Source: an uncultured Akkermansia sp.
GTDB lineage: Bacteria > Verrucomicrobiota > Verrucomicrobiia > Verrucomicrobiales > Akkermansiaceae
Assembly: GCA_904502165.1 (NCBI GenBank)
Contig: CAJGDB010000023.1
Location: 1 to 21,477 of the forward strand
Length of the DNA: 21,477 bases
Direction: 5' to 3'
Shown piece by piece: positions 1 to 7,330 of the stretch; the stretch's first letter is position 1, and every line of letters begins with the position of its first letter. The position numbers were made by a program, and so were the translations under genes. Under the pieces are notes generated by a model that searched no databases, was not told the DNA's origin, and worked only from the letters and a program-made list of their open reading frames with translations.

Positions 1-2
1 AG

Positions 3-128
3 CGGATACAGGCCAAGGCATGCGGCTTGTTTGATGAGAGGTATTTGTTCCTGAAGCTACGACAAGTTTACTTCCTGAGGCTTCAAAGAATGCACAAAAC
101 CTCTCGTACCTTCTACCAGCAAATCTGA
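3..128 (+). CDS. C-terminal end of an unidentified protein, possibly a transposase (partial)
   Basis: One plus-strand frame is open from the left edge to a TGA at 126-128; the other two forward frames hit stops at 32-34 and 52-54. The visible 41 residues are basic and aromatic, beginning RIQAKACGLFDERYLF and ending TSRTFYQQI. The start lies outside the window. The Arg-Ile-Gln...Ala-Lys-Ala-Cys-Gly pattern reminds me of the C-termini of ISL3-like transposases, but the match is short and from memory only. A hairpin with a T-run follows directly (137-161), which supports a real gene end here. It could also be the end of any basic protein, or a chance open frame. Confidence 0.35.
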   Translation, partial: RIQAKACGLFDERYLFLKLRQVYFLRLQRMHKTSRTFYQQI

Positions 129-136
129 AACAGACC

Positions 137-161
137 CAATTCATAGGAATTGAGCTTTTTT
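137..161 (+). terminator. Intrinsic terminator after the left-edge gene
   Basis: A perfect 6-bp inverted repeat, CAATTC (137-142) and GAATTG (147-152), has a 4-base loop and is followed three bases later by six T residues (156-161). It sits 8 bases after the stop of the left-edge reading frame. The stem is AT-rich, so termination may be moderate. The same palindrome could instead be part of an insertion-sequence end. Confidence 0.5.
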
Positions 162-165
162 GTGT

Positions 166-193
166 TTGAATTCCGGGGAATGCGTGTTAGACT
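166..193 (+). promoter_or_regulatory. Candidate promoter of the TPR lipoprotein gene
   Basis: TTGAAT (166-171), a 16-base spacer and TAGACT (188-193) resemble -35 and -10 boxes. The -10 box ends 9 bases before the ATG at 203, so transcription would begin about 3 bases upstream of the start codon. The boxes are imperfect (4 of 6 each). The main support is that better promoters in this window show the same short spacing. Confidence 0.4.
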
Positions 194-202
194 GCAGTAG
201 GT

Positions 203-1000
203 ATGCGTTCTTTTCTTGCAAGTGTGAGTTTGGCCATGGTGACGATGGGGCTGGTTTCCTGTGGTACGCGGGTGTATCTGAATAAATGGGAGCCATCGCA
301 GGTGGGCTTGCCCCGGGGCACTGTGCTGCATGTGAAGCCAGAGGCTCGTGGGCCGCTGCGTTATGAATTGCGGCGTGCCTTCGAGCAGCAGATTGCGGCA
401 GATTCATATTACCGTCTGTATGGAGATGCCGGTGGTGCCGATATCCGCTTGCATCGGGTGGAGGTGGAGATGCGTCACCCTGCCAAGGATGATAAGTATC
501 ATAAGCGGCCGTATCCAGTGCGGGTGAATCTGACGGCGGATGTCATTTCAAATTACCAGCGTGTATACCGCCGCGAATGTTCTCAATATGTGGAACTCCG
601 GCGTGGTGACCATGCGGATTGGGAAGCAGCGGCTGAGAGTATTGCGAGTGCTGTCATGCAGGATTTGACTCCGCACCTTGAGATGTATGCGGAGACTGTG
701 GATGATGTGGACGAAAATCCGTCCGTCGAGTTGGCTGCCCGGGCATGCGCCACAGGGAACTGGAAAGGTGGACGCGAGTACGCAGAGGCAGCCCTGGAGG
801 TGAATCCTCAGGAGGCTGAAGCGTATTACGTGCTGGGGCTTATTGAGCGCAATGCCCGCCAATATGCAGAATCGGATGCTTATTTCCGCAAGGCGTATTC
901 ACTGAATCCGGCGCGTAAGTATGCGGCCGGTGTGACGGATAACGCGAAGTTGAAAGCTGATGAGCAGCTGGCGCAGCAGCAGTTGAATGGAAGGTCATAA
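203..1000 (+). CDS. TPR-containing lipoprotein, function unknown
   Basis: 265 residues. The N-terminus is a lipoprotein signal: two charged or polar residues, a hydrophobic core, and the lipobox Leu-Val-Ser-Cys with the lipidated Cys at 20. The protein should therefore be anchored in the envelope. Residues about 25-160 form a mixed alpha/beta region I cannot assign; its general pattern recalls outer-membrane assembly or surface lipoproteins with a CsgG- or LptE-like fold, but this is a weak impression. Residues about 174-241 form two tetratricopeptide repeats (AEAYYVLGLIERN...YAESDAYFRKAYSLNP), which usually bind protein partners. The ATG at 203 is the first in frame and gives the complete signal peptide. 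No Shine-Dalgarno sequence precedes it. The gene stands alone and converges on the Ca2+-ATPase gene. Confidence 0.85.
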   Translation: MRSFLASVSLAMVTMGLVSCGTRVYLNKWEPSQVGLPRGTVLHVKPEARGPLRYELRRAFEQQIAADSYYRLYGDAGGADIRLHRVEVEMRHPAKDDKYHKRPYPVRVNLTADVISNYQRVYRRECSQYVELRRGDHADWEAAAESIASAVMQDLTPHLEMYAETVDDVDENPSVELAARACATGNWKGGREYAEAALEVNPQEAEAYYVLGLIERNARQYAESDAYFRKAYSLNPARKYAAGVTDNAKLKADEQLAQQQLNGRS

Positions 1001-1004
1001 AAAA

Positions 1005-1029
1005 GCCGCCCGCTGTGCGTGCGGGCGGC
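1005..1029 (-). terminator. Terminator of the Ca2+-ATPase gene
   Basis: A perfect 9-bp GC-only stem, GCCGCCCGC (1005-1013) with GCGGGCGGC (1021-1029), encloses a 7-base loop. Read on the minus strand it is followed by six T residues (complement of 999-1004), the classical intrinsic terminator form. It lies 26 bases beyond the ATPase stop. The T-run overlaps the TAA of the convergent lipoprotein gene. On the plus strand no T-run follows, so termination from that side would be weaker. Confidence 0.85.
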
Positions 1030-1055
1030 GTATATCTGGCTGTCTGCAGTTGTTA

Positions 1056-3950
1056 TCAGGCGCGGATGCGGCCGATGAGACGGATGATTTCGCCGATGAT
1101 GAGAACCGGGCTGGTCACAGCGGCGATGGTGAGCCATTCGCAGAGGCTGAGGGGCACGGTGCGGAAGATATCACCGCCGAACTGGGTGGCCAGCACCTGG
1201 CCGAATAGGATGATGGCCAGGATGAAGAGGAAGCTACGGTTGGCAAAGATGCCGTTGATGAAGCTGTTGTTGGTGCCGTAGACACGGGCGTTGAACAGGT
1301 TCCAGAACTGCAGCATCACGAAGCCGGTGAAGAGCAGGGTGACGGAGTGGCGGAAGGCCTCGGGCTCGGTTTCCTGCGAGGGCATGCACTTCACGTAGCT
1401 GACCAGGGCGACGATGAAGCCTATGCCGAGGCAGAGAATCCAGCGCCACATGGTGGGGGTGATGATGAAGGCAAACTTGTTGCGTGGCTTCTGCTCCATC
1501 ACATCATCGCTGGGAGGTTCAGAGGCCAGGGCCAGGGCCGCAAAGGTGTCCATGATGAGGTTCACCCAGAGCATCTGCGTGACGGTGAGGGGCAGCTCGC
1601 AGCCAATGAATGGCCCCAGCGCGGCAATGCCGCAGGCAGCTACGTTCACAGTGAGCTGGAATACGATGAATTTCTGGATGTTGCGGTAGAGGGAACGGCC
1701 CCACTTGATGGCGCGGATGATGGAGGCGAAGGAATCATCCAGCAGGATGATATCGGAGGCTTCCTTGGCCACGGAGGTGCCGGTGATGCCCATGGAGAGG
1801 CCTACGTCGGCGTGGTTGAGGGCGGGGGCATCGTTGGTTCCGTCGCCGGTCACGGCTACGACATGGCCCTTTTCCTGCAGGGCGTTGACGAGGCGTAGTT
1901 TGTCCATGGGTTTGGCGCGGGAGAGCACGCGGAGGTCGTTGACACCATCGAGGAGCTGCTGTTCGGTGAGCTGGCCAAACTGGTCGCCGGTGAGTACGGC
2001 GCCCTGGGGCAGTTCGCCTTCGGGCAGCAGACCGATTTCCCGGCCAATCTGGCAGGCTGTTTCGAAGTTATCGCCGGTGACAATCTTGATGCCAACGCCA
2101 GCTTTGTGGCAGGAGGCCACGGCGGCGGGTACATCCGGGCGCACGGGGTCCTGAATCACGAAGCAACCCAGCCATGTGAGACCGGTGCAGGCTTCCTTCA
2201 CGCCCTCTGCAGTATCGGCGGTGCCTTCCTTGTAAGCCAGACCAAGCACGCGCATGGCCTTGCGCTGGGCGGTGCGGATGATGGTGAGCACTTCCTCTCG
2301 GGCGGTTTCAGTGAGTTCGCCGGCATAGGCGGTGGTGCACTTGGAGAGCACGACTTCGGGGGCTCCCTTCAGGAAGATGACATCTGTGCCGAGCACGGCA
2401 GATTTGCCGCAGGTGGCCATGAACTTGTTCTGGGTATGGAAGGGCAGCTGAGAGATGACCGTAAACTTGCTGCGGGCATCGGCATAGGAAACACCCTTAT
2501 CGTTGAGGTACATGAGCATAGCGCCTTCGGTCACGTTGCCGAGCACCTTGCCTTGTTCATCGAGGTCAGCGGTGGAGTTGGCTGCTACTGCTTCGGTGAG
2601 CAGGGAGAAGATGGGGGCAGCGGTTCCCTGTTCGTTCACGCCGGGGAAGTTGGCTTCGCGCACGGTCATGAGGTTCATGGTGAGAGTGCCGGTCTTGTCG
2701 GAACAGACCACGGTGGCAGCGCCGATGGTTTCACAGGCATCCATCTCGCGTACCAGGTTGTTCTGTTTCGCCATTTTACGCATGCTGTAGGCCAGGCTGA
2801 GGGTCACGCTCATGGGCAGACCTTCAGGCACAGATACCACGATGAGCGTGATGGCAATCATGAAGTAGGTCAGAATCTTATCCGCGGCCTCCTGGGGCAT
2901 CCAGCTGGCGGGGGCGGGGCTCAGGATGCCGCAGTAAATGAGGCCAGCCAGGGCAAGGCCGAAGATGATGGTGCCGGTGATGAGACATTTGAGCCAGATA
3001 GCGAAGCCGCTCTGCTTCACCCAGGCGGGGGAGGGGATGCTTACCCGGGCATATCCCAGCAGATCCCGCAGCACAGGATACCAGATTTTGAGGGTGGCAG
3101 CGGCAATGCCGGTAATGAGTGCGGCAAAGAAGTACCACTGGCTGCTGGAAAGCACGAACCTGCCCAGCAGGGCATCGTGTGCAACCAGGGAGACAAAGAG
3201 AATCATGGCAATGGAAGTACCCACCACGTTGATGGCCTGGGAGAGACCCTCGAGCTGCAGGTTCAGGGGAGACTTTGCGCCGGTTTCCTTGGTGGCAGCT
3301 TCTGCTACCTTGCCGATTTCAGTGGCATCACCCACCTTGGTGATGCAGATGATACCATGGCCATCGGTCACCAGAGTGCTGCGGAGTACCACATTGCGGG
3401 GGTAGGCGCCGGGCAGGGTTTCCTCTTCCTCTGTGGGAACTTTGAGCACCGGCTCGGATTCACCCGTGAGGGATGACTGGTTGATACGCAGGGAGGAGGA
3501 TTCGAGCACGATACCATCGGCCGGGACTTCCACCCCTGTTTCGAGGGTGACGATATCGCCCACTACCAGTTCATTCTTGGGCACCATGGTGTGTTTGCCA
3601 TCGCGGAGAACACGCACGGGGGTGACATCGTTCACCTTGTTGAGAATGTCGAACTCCTTGTTGGCGCGGTATTCGTTTACAAAGCCAACAGTGGTGGCCA
3701 GCAGCACGGCACACATGATGCCGATGCTTTCAATGGGGCTGTGCTCGCCGGGGGAAAGAAGGACGGGGATAAAGGAAATGATGGCGGCTGCAATGAGAAT
3801 GACGATGAGCGGGTCGGCAAACTTGCGGGCAAGTTCAACCCACCATGGATCACGGCTGGGGGGAGTCATTTCATTGCTGCCGTATTTCTTGCGGCTTTCT
3901 TCCACCTGGGTAGTGGTGAGACCGGTGTGGATATCGGTATGCGTCTTCAT
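1056..3950 (-). CDS. P-type Ca2+-transporting ATPase (type II, PMCA-like)
   Basis: 964 residues from the ATG at 3950. It pumps cations, most likely Ca2+, out of the cytoplasm using ATP. The order is an N-terminal cation-ATPase region, helices M1-M2, an actuator domain with TGES (162-165), M3, M4 with the PEGLP calcium-site motif (about 375-379), the phosphorylation motif DKTGTLT (Asp418), the hinge TGDGTNDAPAL, and a C-terminal helical bundle. The sequence around PEGLP (MSVTLSLAYSMRKM) is typical of plasma-membrane-type calcium pumps. About 80 extra residues with two extra hydrophobic stretches (about 272-290 and 322-343) lie between M3 and M4. An in-frame ATG at 3968 overlaps the -10 box, and one at 4025 lies in the neighbouring terminator loop, so both are rejected as starts. 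The gene is monocistronic. Na+ or other cation specificity cannot be excluded. Confidence 0.93.
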   Translation of the reverse strand: MKTHTDIHTGLTTTQVEESRKKYGSNEMTPPSRDPWWVELARKFADPLIVILIAAAIISFIPVLLSPGEHSPIESIGIMCAVLLATTVGFVNEYRANKEFDILNKVNDVTPVRVLRDGKHTMVPKNELVVGDIVTLETGVEVPADGIVLESSSLRINQSSLTGESEPVLKVPTEEEETLPGAYPRNVVLRSTLVTDGHGIICITKVGDATEIGKVAEAATKETGAKSPLNLQLEGLSQAINVVGTSIAMILFVSLVAHDALLGRFVLSSSQWYFFAALITGIAAATLKIWYPVLRDLLGYARVSIPSPAWVKQSGFAIWLKCLITGTIIFGLALAGLIYCGILSPAPASWMPQEAADKILTYFMIAITLIVVSVPEGLPMSVTLSLAYSMRKMAKQNNLVREMDACETIGAATVVCSDKTGTLTMNLMTVREANFPGVNEQGTAAPIFSLLTEAVAANSTADLDEQGKVLGNVTEGAMLMYLNDKGVSYADARSKFTVISQLPFHTQNKFMATCGKSAVLGTDVIFLKGAPEVVLSKCTTAYAGELTETAREEVLTIIRTAQRKAMRVLGLAYKEGTADTAEGVKEACTGLTWLGCFVIQDPVRPDVPAAVASCHKAGVGIKIVTGDNFETACQIGREIGLLPEGELPQGAVLTGDQFGQLTEQQLLDGVNDLRVLSRAKPMDKLRLVNALQEKGHVVAVTGDGTNDAPALNHADVGLSMGITGTSVAKEASDIILLDDSFASIIRAIKWGRSLYRNIQKFIVFQLTVNVAACGIAALGPFIGCELPLTVTQMLWVNLIMDTFAALALASEPPSDDVMEQKPRNKFAFIITPTMWRWILCLGIGFIVALVSYVKCMPSQETEPEAFRHSVTLLFTGFVMLQFWNLFNARVYGTNNSFINGIFANRSFLFILAIILFGQVLATQFGGDIFRTVPLSLCEWLTIAAVTSPVLIIGEIIRLIGRIRA

Positions 3951-3966
3951 AAGAACGGGGAGGGGC

Positions 3967-3995
3967 ATTATATGTGCCAGGGATTGAAAATGCAA
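3967..3995 (-). promoter_or_regulatory. Promoter of the Ca2+-ATPase gene
   Basis: On the minus strand TTGCAT (complement of 3990-3995), a 17-base spacer and a perfect TATAAT (complement of 3967-3972) form a near-consensus sigma-70-type promoter. It lies between the terminator of the upstream operon and the ATPase start. Transcription should start near 3960, leaving a leader of about 10 bases before the ATG at 3950. This position excludes the upstream in-frame ATGs. Confidence 0.75.
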
Positions 3996-4013
3996 GCCTG
4001 AACGATAAAAAAA

Positions 4014-4043
4014 CGACCGCCGCATGTGAGGATGCGGCGGTCG
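4014..4043 (-). terminator. Terminator of the sialate/phosphofructokinase operon
   Basis: A perfect 12-bp stem, CGACCGCCGCAT (4014-4025) with ATGCGGCGGTCG (4032-4043), has a 6-base loop. Read on the minus strand it is followed by a run of seven T residues (complement of 4007-4013). It starts 21 bases after the stop of the last operon gene and separates the operon from the ATPase promoter. Confidence 0.9.
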
Positions 4044-4064
4044 GATGAGAATCAGGTGCAGATA

Positions 4065-5165
4065 TCAGCTTTGAGGCGCGTCGTCGGCATCACCGAAGGA
4101 AATGCCGATTTCGCGGGCGGCTTCGATGAGCTGGCTCTTGCTGTCCACCAGGTGCAGGGTGCGAACGGCCTCTTCGATGGGCATGGAAACCATGTCGGTG
4201 CGGTGCAGGGCCACGGTTTCACCGAACTTGCCATCTTCGATGAGGTCGATGGCCTTGGCGCCACAGCGGACACCGAGCACGCGGTCGAAGGGAATGGGCG
4301 AGCCGCCGCGCTGGGTGTGGCCCAGTACGCAGTAGCGGGTCTCAATGCCGGTAATGGTTTCCAGCTTGGTGGAAAGGAATGCGGCAATGCCACCCAGGCG
4401 TACCTCGCCCTTGGTTTCTTCATCCAGCGTAAGAAGTTTGCCGCCAATGGTGGCGCCCTCACTTACAACAATGATGATTTCGCGCTGGCCGAGAGCCTTG
4501 GTGAGTTCCACCTTGCGGACAACATCTTCAAGGGTGAAGGGAATCTCAGGGATGAGAATCACATCTGCACCGCCGGAAATACCGCCGTAGAGGGCAATCC
4601 AGCCGGCGTGGCGGCCCATTACCTCCACCACCATCATGCGCTGGTGGGAGTAGGCTGTGGTACGCAGGCGGTCGAGCTGCTTGCTGACCACGGAAACAGC
4701 TGTCCAGAAACCGAAGGTGTAGTCTGTGGCACCCAGGTCGTTATCAATAGTCTTGGGTACACCGACGATGGGCAGGCCAATCTGGCGGAGCTCCTGACCA
4801 ATGGTCTGGGATCCGTCACCACCCACTACGATGAGGGCAGAGAGCCCAAGGCGTTCAACCGTGGCTTTACTGCGGGCCAGAACATCATCTGCAATCTGCA
4901 TGCGTCCGCCAACCCCGCTTTTCACGGTGAAGTTGCCTTTGTTCACAGTGCCGAGGATGGTGCCGCCTGTGGAGCGGATGTTGAGACAGTTCTCAGGGGT
5001 GAGAATGCGCCAGCGCTCGTTATCAGGCGTGGAGAGCAGACCCTCAAAGCCATCATAGAAACCATAGACTGTCCACCCGCGGGCAGAAGCGGCACCAACG
5101 GCACCTTCAATCACGGCGTTGAGACCGGGGCAGTCGCCACCGGCGTTAAGAATACCAATGTTCAT
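4065..5165 (-). CDS. 6-phosphofructokinase (intact active site)
   Basis: 366 residues, a full-length single-domain phosphofructokinase that makes fructose-1,6-bisphosphate in the cytoplasm. Visible motifs are GGDCPGLNAVIEG at the N-terminus, GTVNKGNF near the phosphate-donor site (Lys76), GGDGS (115-119; Asp117 as Mg ligand), PKTIDND (137-143; Asp141 as catalytic base), MGR (183-185), and GHTQRGG for the sugar phosphate. Gly at the position after Asp117 is the family marker for ATP use, whereas Lys in PKTIDND is more typical of pyrophosphate-dependent or mixed-clade enzymes. ATP is therefore likely but not certain. It is the last gene of the operon, 6 bases after the peptidase-like gene, with no Shine-Dalgarno sequence. 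The C-terminal tail is acidic (DADDA). Confidence 0.93.
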   Translation of the reverse strand: MNIGILNAGGDCPGLNAVIEGAVGAASARGWTVYGFYDGFEGLLSTPDNERWRILTPENCLNIRSTGGTILGTVNKGNFTVKSGVGGRMQIADDVLARSKATVERLGLSALIVVGGDGSQTIGQELRQIGLPIVGVPKTIDNDLGATDYTFGFWTAVSVVSKQLDRLRTTAYSHQRMMVVEVMGRHAGWIALYGGISGGADVILIPEIPFTLEDVVRKVELTKALGQREIIIVVSEGATIGGKLLTLDEETKGEVRLGGIAAFLSTKLETITGIETRYCVLGHTQRGGSPIPFDRVLGVRCGAKAIDLIEDGKFGETVALHRTDMVSMPIEEAVRTLHLVDSKSQLIEAAREIGISFGDADDAPQS

Positions 5166-5171
5166 GAGATC

Positions 5172-6134
5172 TTAATTGGGGAGTATGATGAATTTTGTTC
5201 TATCCAGGTAATCGTTTGTGGGCAACCAGGCATCCCAGGCGTTCCAGCCATCGCGCAGGAAGCGGGAAGCTTCCTTGTACCGGGTGTTGGAGGAAGGCAT
5301 GCCGAGCATGACCACCAGCAGGCGCTGGGCAAAGGTTGCCTCCTTGCCAGTGGCTGGGTTGATACGCTTGACCGAGGCGCGGCGGGCGGTCACCATCAGG
5401 CAGCAACCGGCACTCCGGGACTGTCCTACCTTCAGGCCATCCACATGGCCTGAACCACTCAGCAGCTTGTTGTTGTTGCGAATGGTCTGGCGGCGGGTGC
5501 CGGAGGGGGTGTGAATAGTGACAATGCAGCCGGTCTGGGCAGTAATGGCCATCAAATCCATATCATTGACGGCGTACATGCCCAGGAGGGCCATGTCTCG
5601 GGCAGAGGACTGGGTGATAACGGCCCCGTTGGTGCCTTTGAACACCGTGGAGGTCATACCCAGTTTACGCGCGAGGTTGTTCATCTGCGTGATGAAGGCC
5701 CCTTCGGGGTTTCCCGTGCTCAGGTTGCTGCCGCAGGCGTAGGCCAGGGTTGTGGCGCAGGCGCTGTCGTCCCACATGAGGGCAGAGTACAGAGCATCGC
5801 GCACAGAGAGACTGTCGCCTGCACGCAGGCGGAGCAGGTTTGTGCGCTGCCATGTGACGGCACCAGCCGGTACCGTGATAAGGCGGTTCATGTCCACCTT
5901 GTATGCTTTCACCCAGTCCATGACCACCACAGCAGTGGCCAGGTTGGCCAGCATGCCGATGGGACGCTTGAGGTTGGAGTTGGAGGAGTAGAGGACACGC
6001 CCGGAATTAACCTCCAGCGCAACATAGCTGGGAGTGGTCTTTTCTGGCGTGATAATCTCCTGGTGAGAGCAAGAGGTGAGCATGCTGCTGACCGCTGCCC
6101 CTAACGCACACAGATATGTGAGGGCTTTCTTCAT
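5172..6134 (-). CDS. S11 D,D-carboxypeptidase-like lipoprotein, probably catalytically dead
   Basis: 320 residues. A lipoprotein signal ends in Leu-Thr-Ser-Cys (Cys22), so the protein is an exported, membrane-anchored periplasmic protein. The body follows the D-alanyl-D-alanine carboxypeptidase (DacA, S11) pattern: a beta-strand with ALEVNSGRVLYS, the SxxK helix region, VRDALYSAL before the SxN region, and DGLKVGQSRSAGCCL at the KTG region. All three catalytic motifs are altered: SxxK reads Met61-Leu-Ala-Asn64, SxN reads Asp122-Asp-Ser124, and KTG reads Lys235-Val-Gly237. It cannot be expected to act as a serine peptidase and may instead bind peptidoglycan or a partner. The ATG overlaps the previous gene's TGA (ATGA), which implies translational coupling. 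The frame is clean, so this is not ordinary gene decay. Confidence 0.85.
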   Translation of the reverse strand: MKKALTYLCALGAAVSSMLTSCSHQEIITPEKTTPSYVALEVNSGRVLYSSNSNLKRPIGMLANLATAVVVMDWVKAYKVDMNRLITVPAGAVTWQRTNLLRLRAGDSLSVRDALYSALMWDDSACATTLAYACGSNLSTGNPEGAFITQMNNLARKLGMTSTVFKGTNGAVITQSSARDMALLGMYAVNDMDLMAITAQTGCIVTIHTPSGTRRQTIRNNNKLLSGSGHVDGLKVGQSRSAGCCLMVTARRASVKRINPATGKEATFAQRLLVVMLGMPSSNTRYKEASRFLRDGWNAWDAWLPTNDYLDRTKFIILPN

Positions 6135-7312
6135 TTAGACTTGGCCGACTTGGATTTACAGCATTTACGGGCAGGCTTGGCGGCAGTAGAGCTGGCTTGC
6201 TTGCGGTCGCTGTGCAGTTCTTCCGGAGAACGGTCACCAAAGATGATGCCGAGATCACGGGCCGTACTGATAATCTGGCTGTCGGGGTTCACGAAACGGT
6301 GGTGGGCTACCGCTTCCTCAATGGGTACATTGTCGATGTTGAGCCCGTTGAGTACCACAGTCTTGCCGAAATCACGATTTTCAATGAGCTTCACGGCTTC
6401 TACACCGAAGCGAACACCGAGAATGCGGTCGAAAGCGCAGGGCGAGCCGCCTCGCTGGGTGTGGCCCAGCACGCAATAGCGGGTCTCGATGCCTGTGCGC
6501 TCCTGCAGGATGTGGGAAAGCTTGTTGCCGATACCGCCAAGACGCTCATCGCCGTTTTCCTTGTTGTGAACTGTGACCAGCTGGCCGTTCAGGCGAGAGC
6601 CTTCTGCTACGACAACAATGATTTCACGCTGCCCGGTCGCCTTGCGGGCCTTGATGCATTCAATTACCTTATCGAGGTCATACTCGATTTCGGGAATGAG
6701 CACCACATCTGCCGCAGCGGCAACGCCACCATAGAGACCAATCCAGCCGGACATGTCGCCCATCACCTCAATCACCATCATGCGCTGGTGGGCATTGGCG
6801 GTGGTGCGGATGCGGTCGATGGATTCTGTCACCACCGTGACGGCACTATGGAAGCCGAAGGTGTAGTCAGAATCACTGCAGAGGTCGTTGTTGATGGTCT
6901 TGGGAATCGAAATCACGGGCAGGCCCTCTTCGGAAAGCAGCTTAGCTGTACGGGCAGAGCCGCTGCCACCGATGACGGCAAGAGCCTGCAGACCAAGAGC
7001 GCTGATGGTCTTCTTGGCCTTGGCCATCACCTCGCGGTCCACCTGGCGGCGGCCCACCTTGTTGGTGACTACCTTGAAGTTGCCGGTGCTGGTGGTGCCG
7101 AGCATGGTGCCACCATAGGCGCGGATTTTGTGAACCTTGTTGGGGGTCAGGGTTTCATAACGGCGGCCTCCTGCCACGGGCAGGAGGCCTTCAAAACCGT
7201 CATGGAAACCGATAACTCGCCACCCGCGGCGGTAGGCTGCAGAAACGTAGCCTTCGATAACCGCGTTGATGCCGGGGCAGTCGCCACCGGAGTTGAGAAT
7301 ACCGATAATCAT
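6131..7312 (-). CDS. Phosphofructokinase paralogue with a degenerate catalytic site
   Basis: 393 residues, clearly homologous over its full length to the downstream phosphofructokinase (same start motif, GGDCPGINAVIEG). The catalytic side has changed: GGDGS is GGSGS (Ser117 replaces the Mg-binding Asp), TIDND is TINND (Asn141 replaces the catalytic Asp), MGR is MGD (Asp186 replaces Arg), and the basic residue near the phosphate donor is Thr76. The sugar-phosphate side is kept: HQR, VAEGS, ETRYCVLGHTQRGGSP and FDR. I infer a fructose-6-phosphate-binding regulatory subunit or sensor rather than an enzyme. The C-terminus adds a Lys-rich tail (about 370-393). The gene lies 18 bases after the epimerase gene and overlaps the next gene by 4 bases. 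A perfect hairpin lies at 7165-7189 inside the gene. Confidence 0.9.
   Translation of the reverse strand: MIIGILNSGGDCPGINAVIEGYVSAAYRRGWRVIGFHDGFEGLLPVAGGRRYETLTPNKVHKIRAYGGTMLGTTSTGNFKVVTNKVGRRQVDREVMAKAKKTISALGLQALAVIGGSGSARTAKLLSEEGLPVISIPKTINNDLCSDSDYTFGFHSAVTVVTESIDRIRTTANAHQRMMVIEVMGDMSGWIGLYGGVAAAADVVLIPEIEYDLDKVIECIKARKATGQREIIVVVAEGSRLNGQLVTVHNKENGDERLGGIGNKLSHILQERTGIETRYCVLGHTQRGGSPCAFDRILGVRFGVEAVKLIENRDFGKTVVLNGLNIDNVPIEEAVAHHRFVNPDSQIISTARDLGIIFGDRSPEELHSDRKQASSTAAKPARKCCKSKSAKSK
7165..7189 (-). other. Perfect intragenic hairpin in the phosphofructokinase paralogue
   Basis: GGCCTCCTGCC (7165-7175) and GGCAGGAGGCC (7179-7189) form a perfect 11-bp stem with a 3-base loop, at about nucleotides 124-148 of the gene. 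On the mRNA the second arm contains GCAGGAGG, which would be hidden in the stem. No T-run follows, so it is not an intrinsic terminator. Its role is unknown. Confidence 0.5.
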
Positions 7313-7330
7313 GTCTGTCTGGAGATTGGA

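Noticed and set aside
2106..3476. A 456-codon plus-strand open frame opposite the Ca2+-ATPase
   Set aside because: It lies wholly within the ATPase gene on the other strand, has no recognisable domain, and is a compositional shadow.
3951..4025. Upstream in-frame ATG codons for the Ca2+-ATPase at 4025 and 3968
   Set aside because: The first lies in the loop of the neighbouring terminator and the second overlaps the TATAAT box, so neither would be in the mRNA as a start.
4026..5453. A 475-codon plus-strand open frame opposite the active phosphofructokinase
   Set aside because: It runs antisense across two real genes and has no family motif or promoter.
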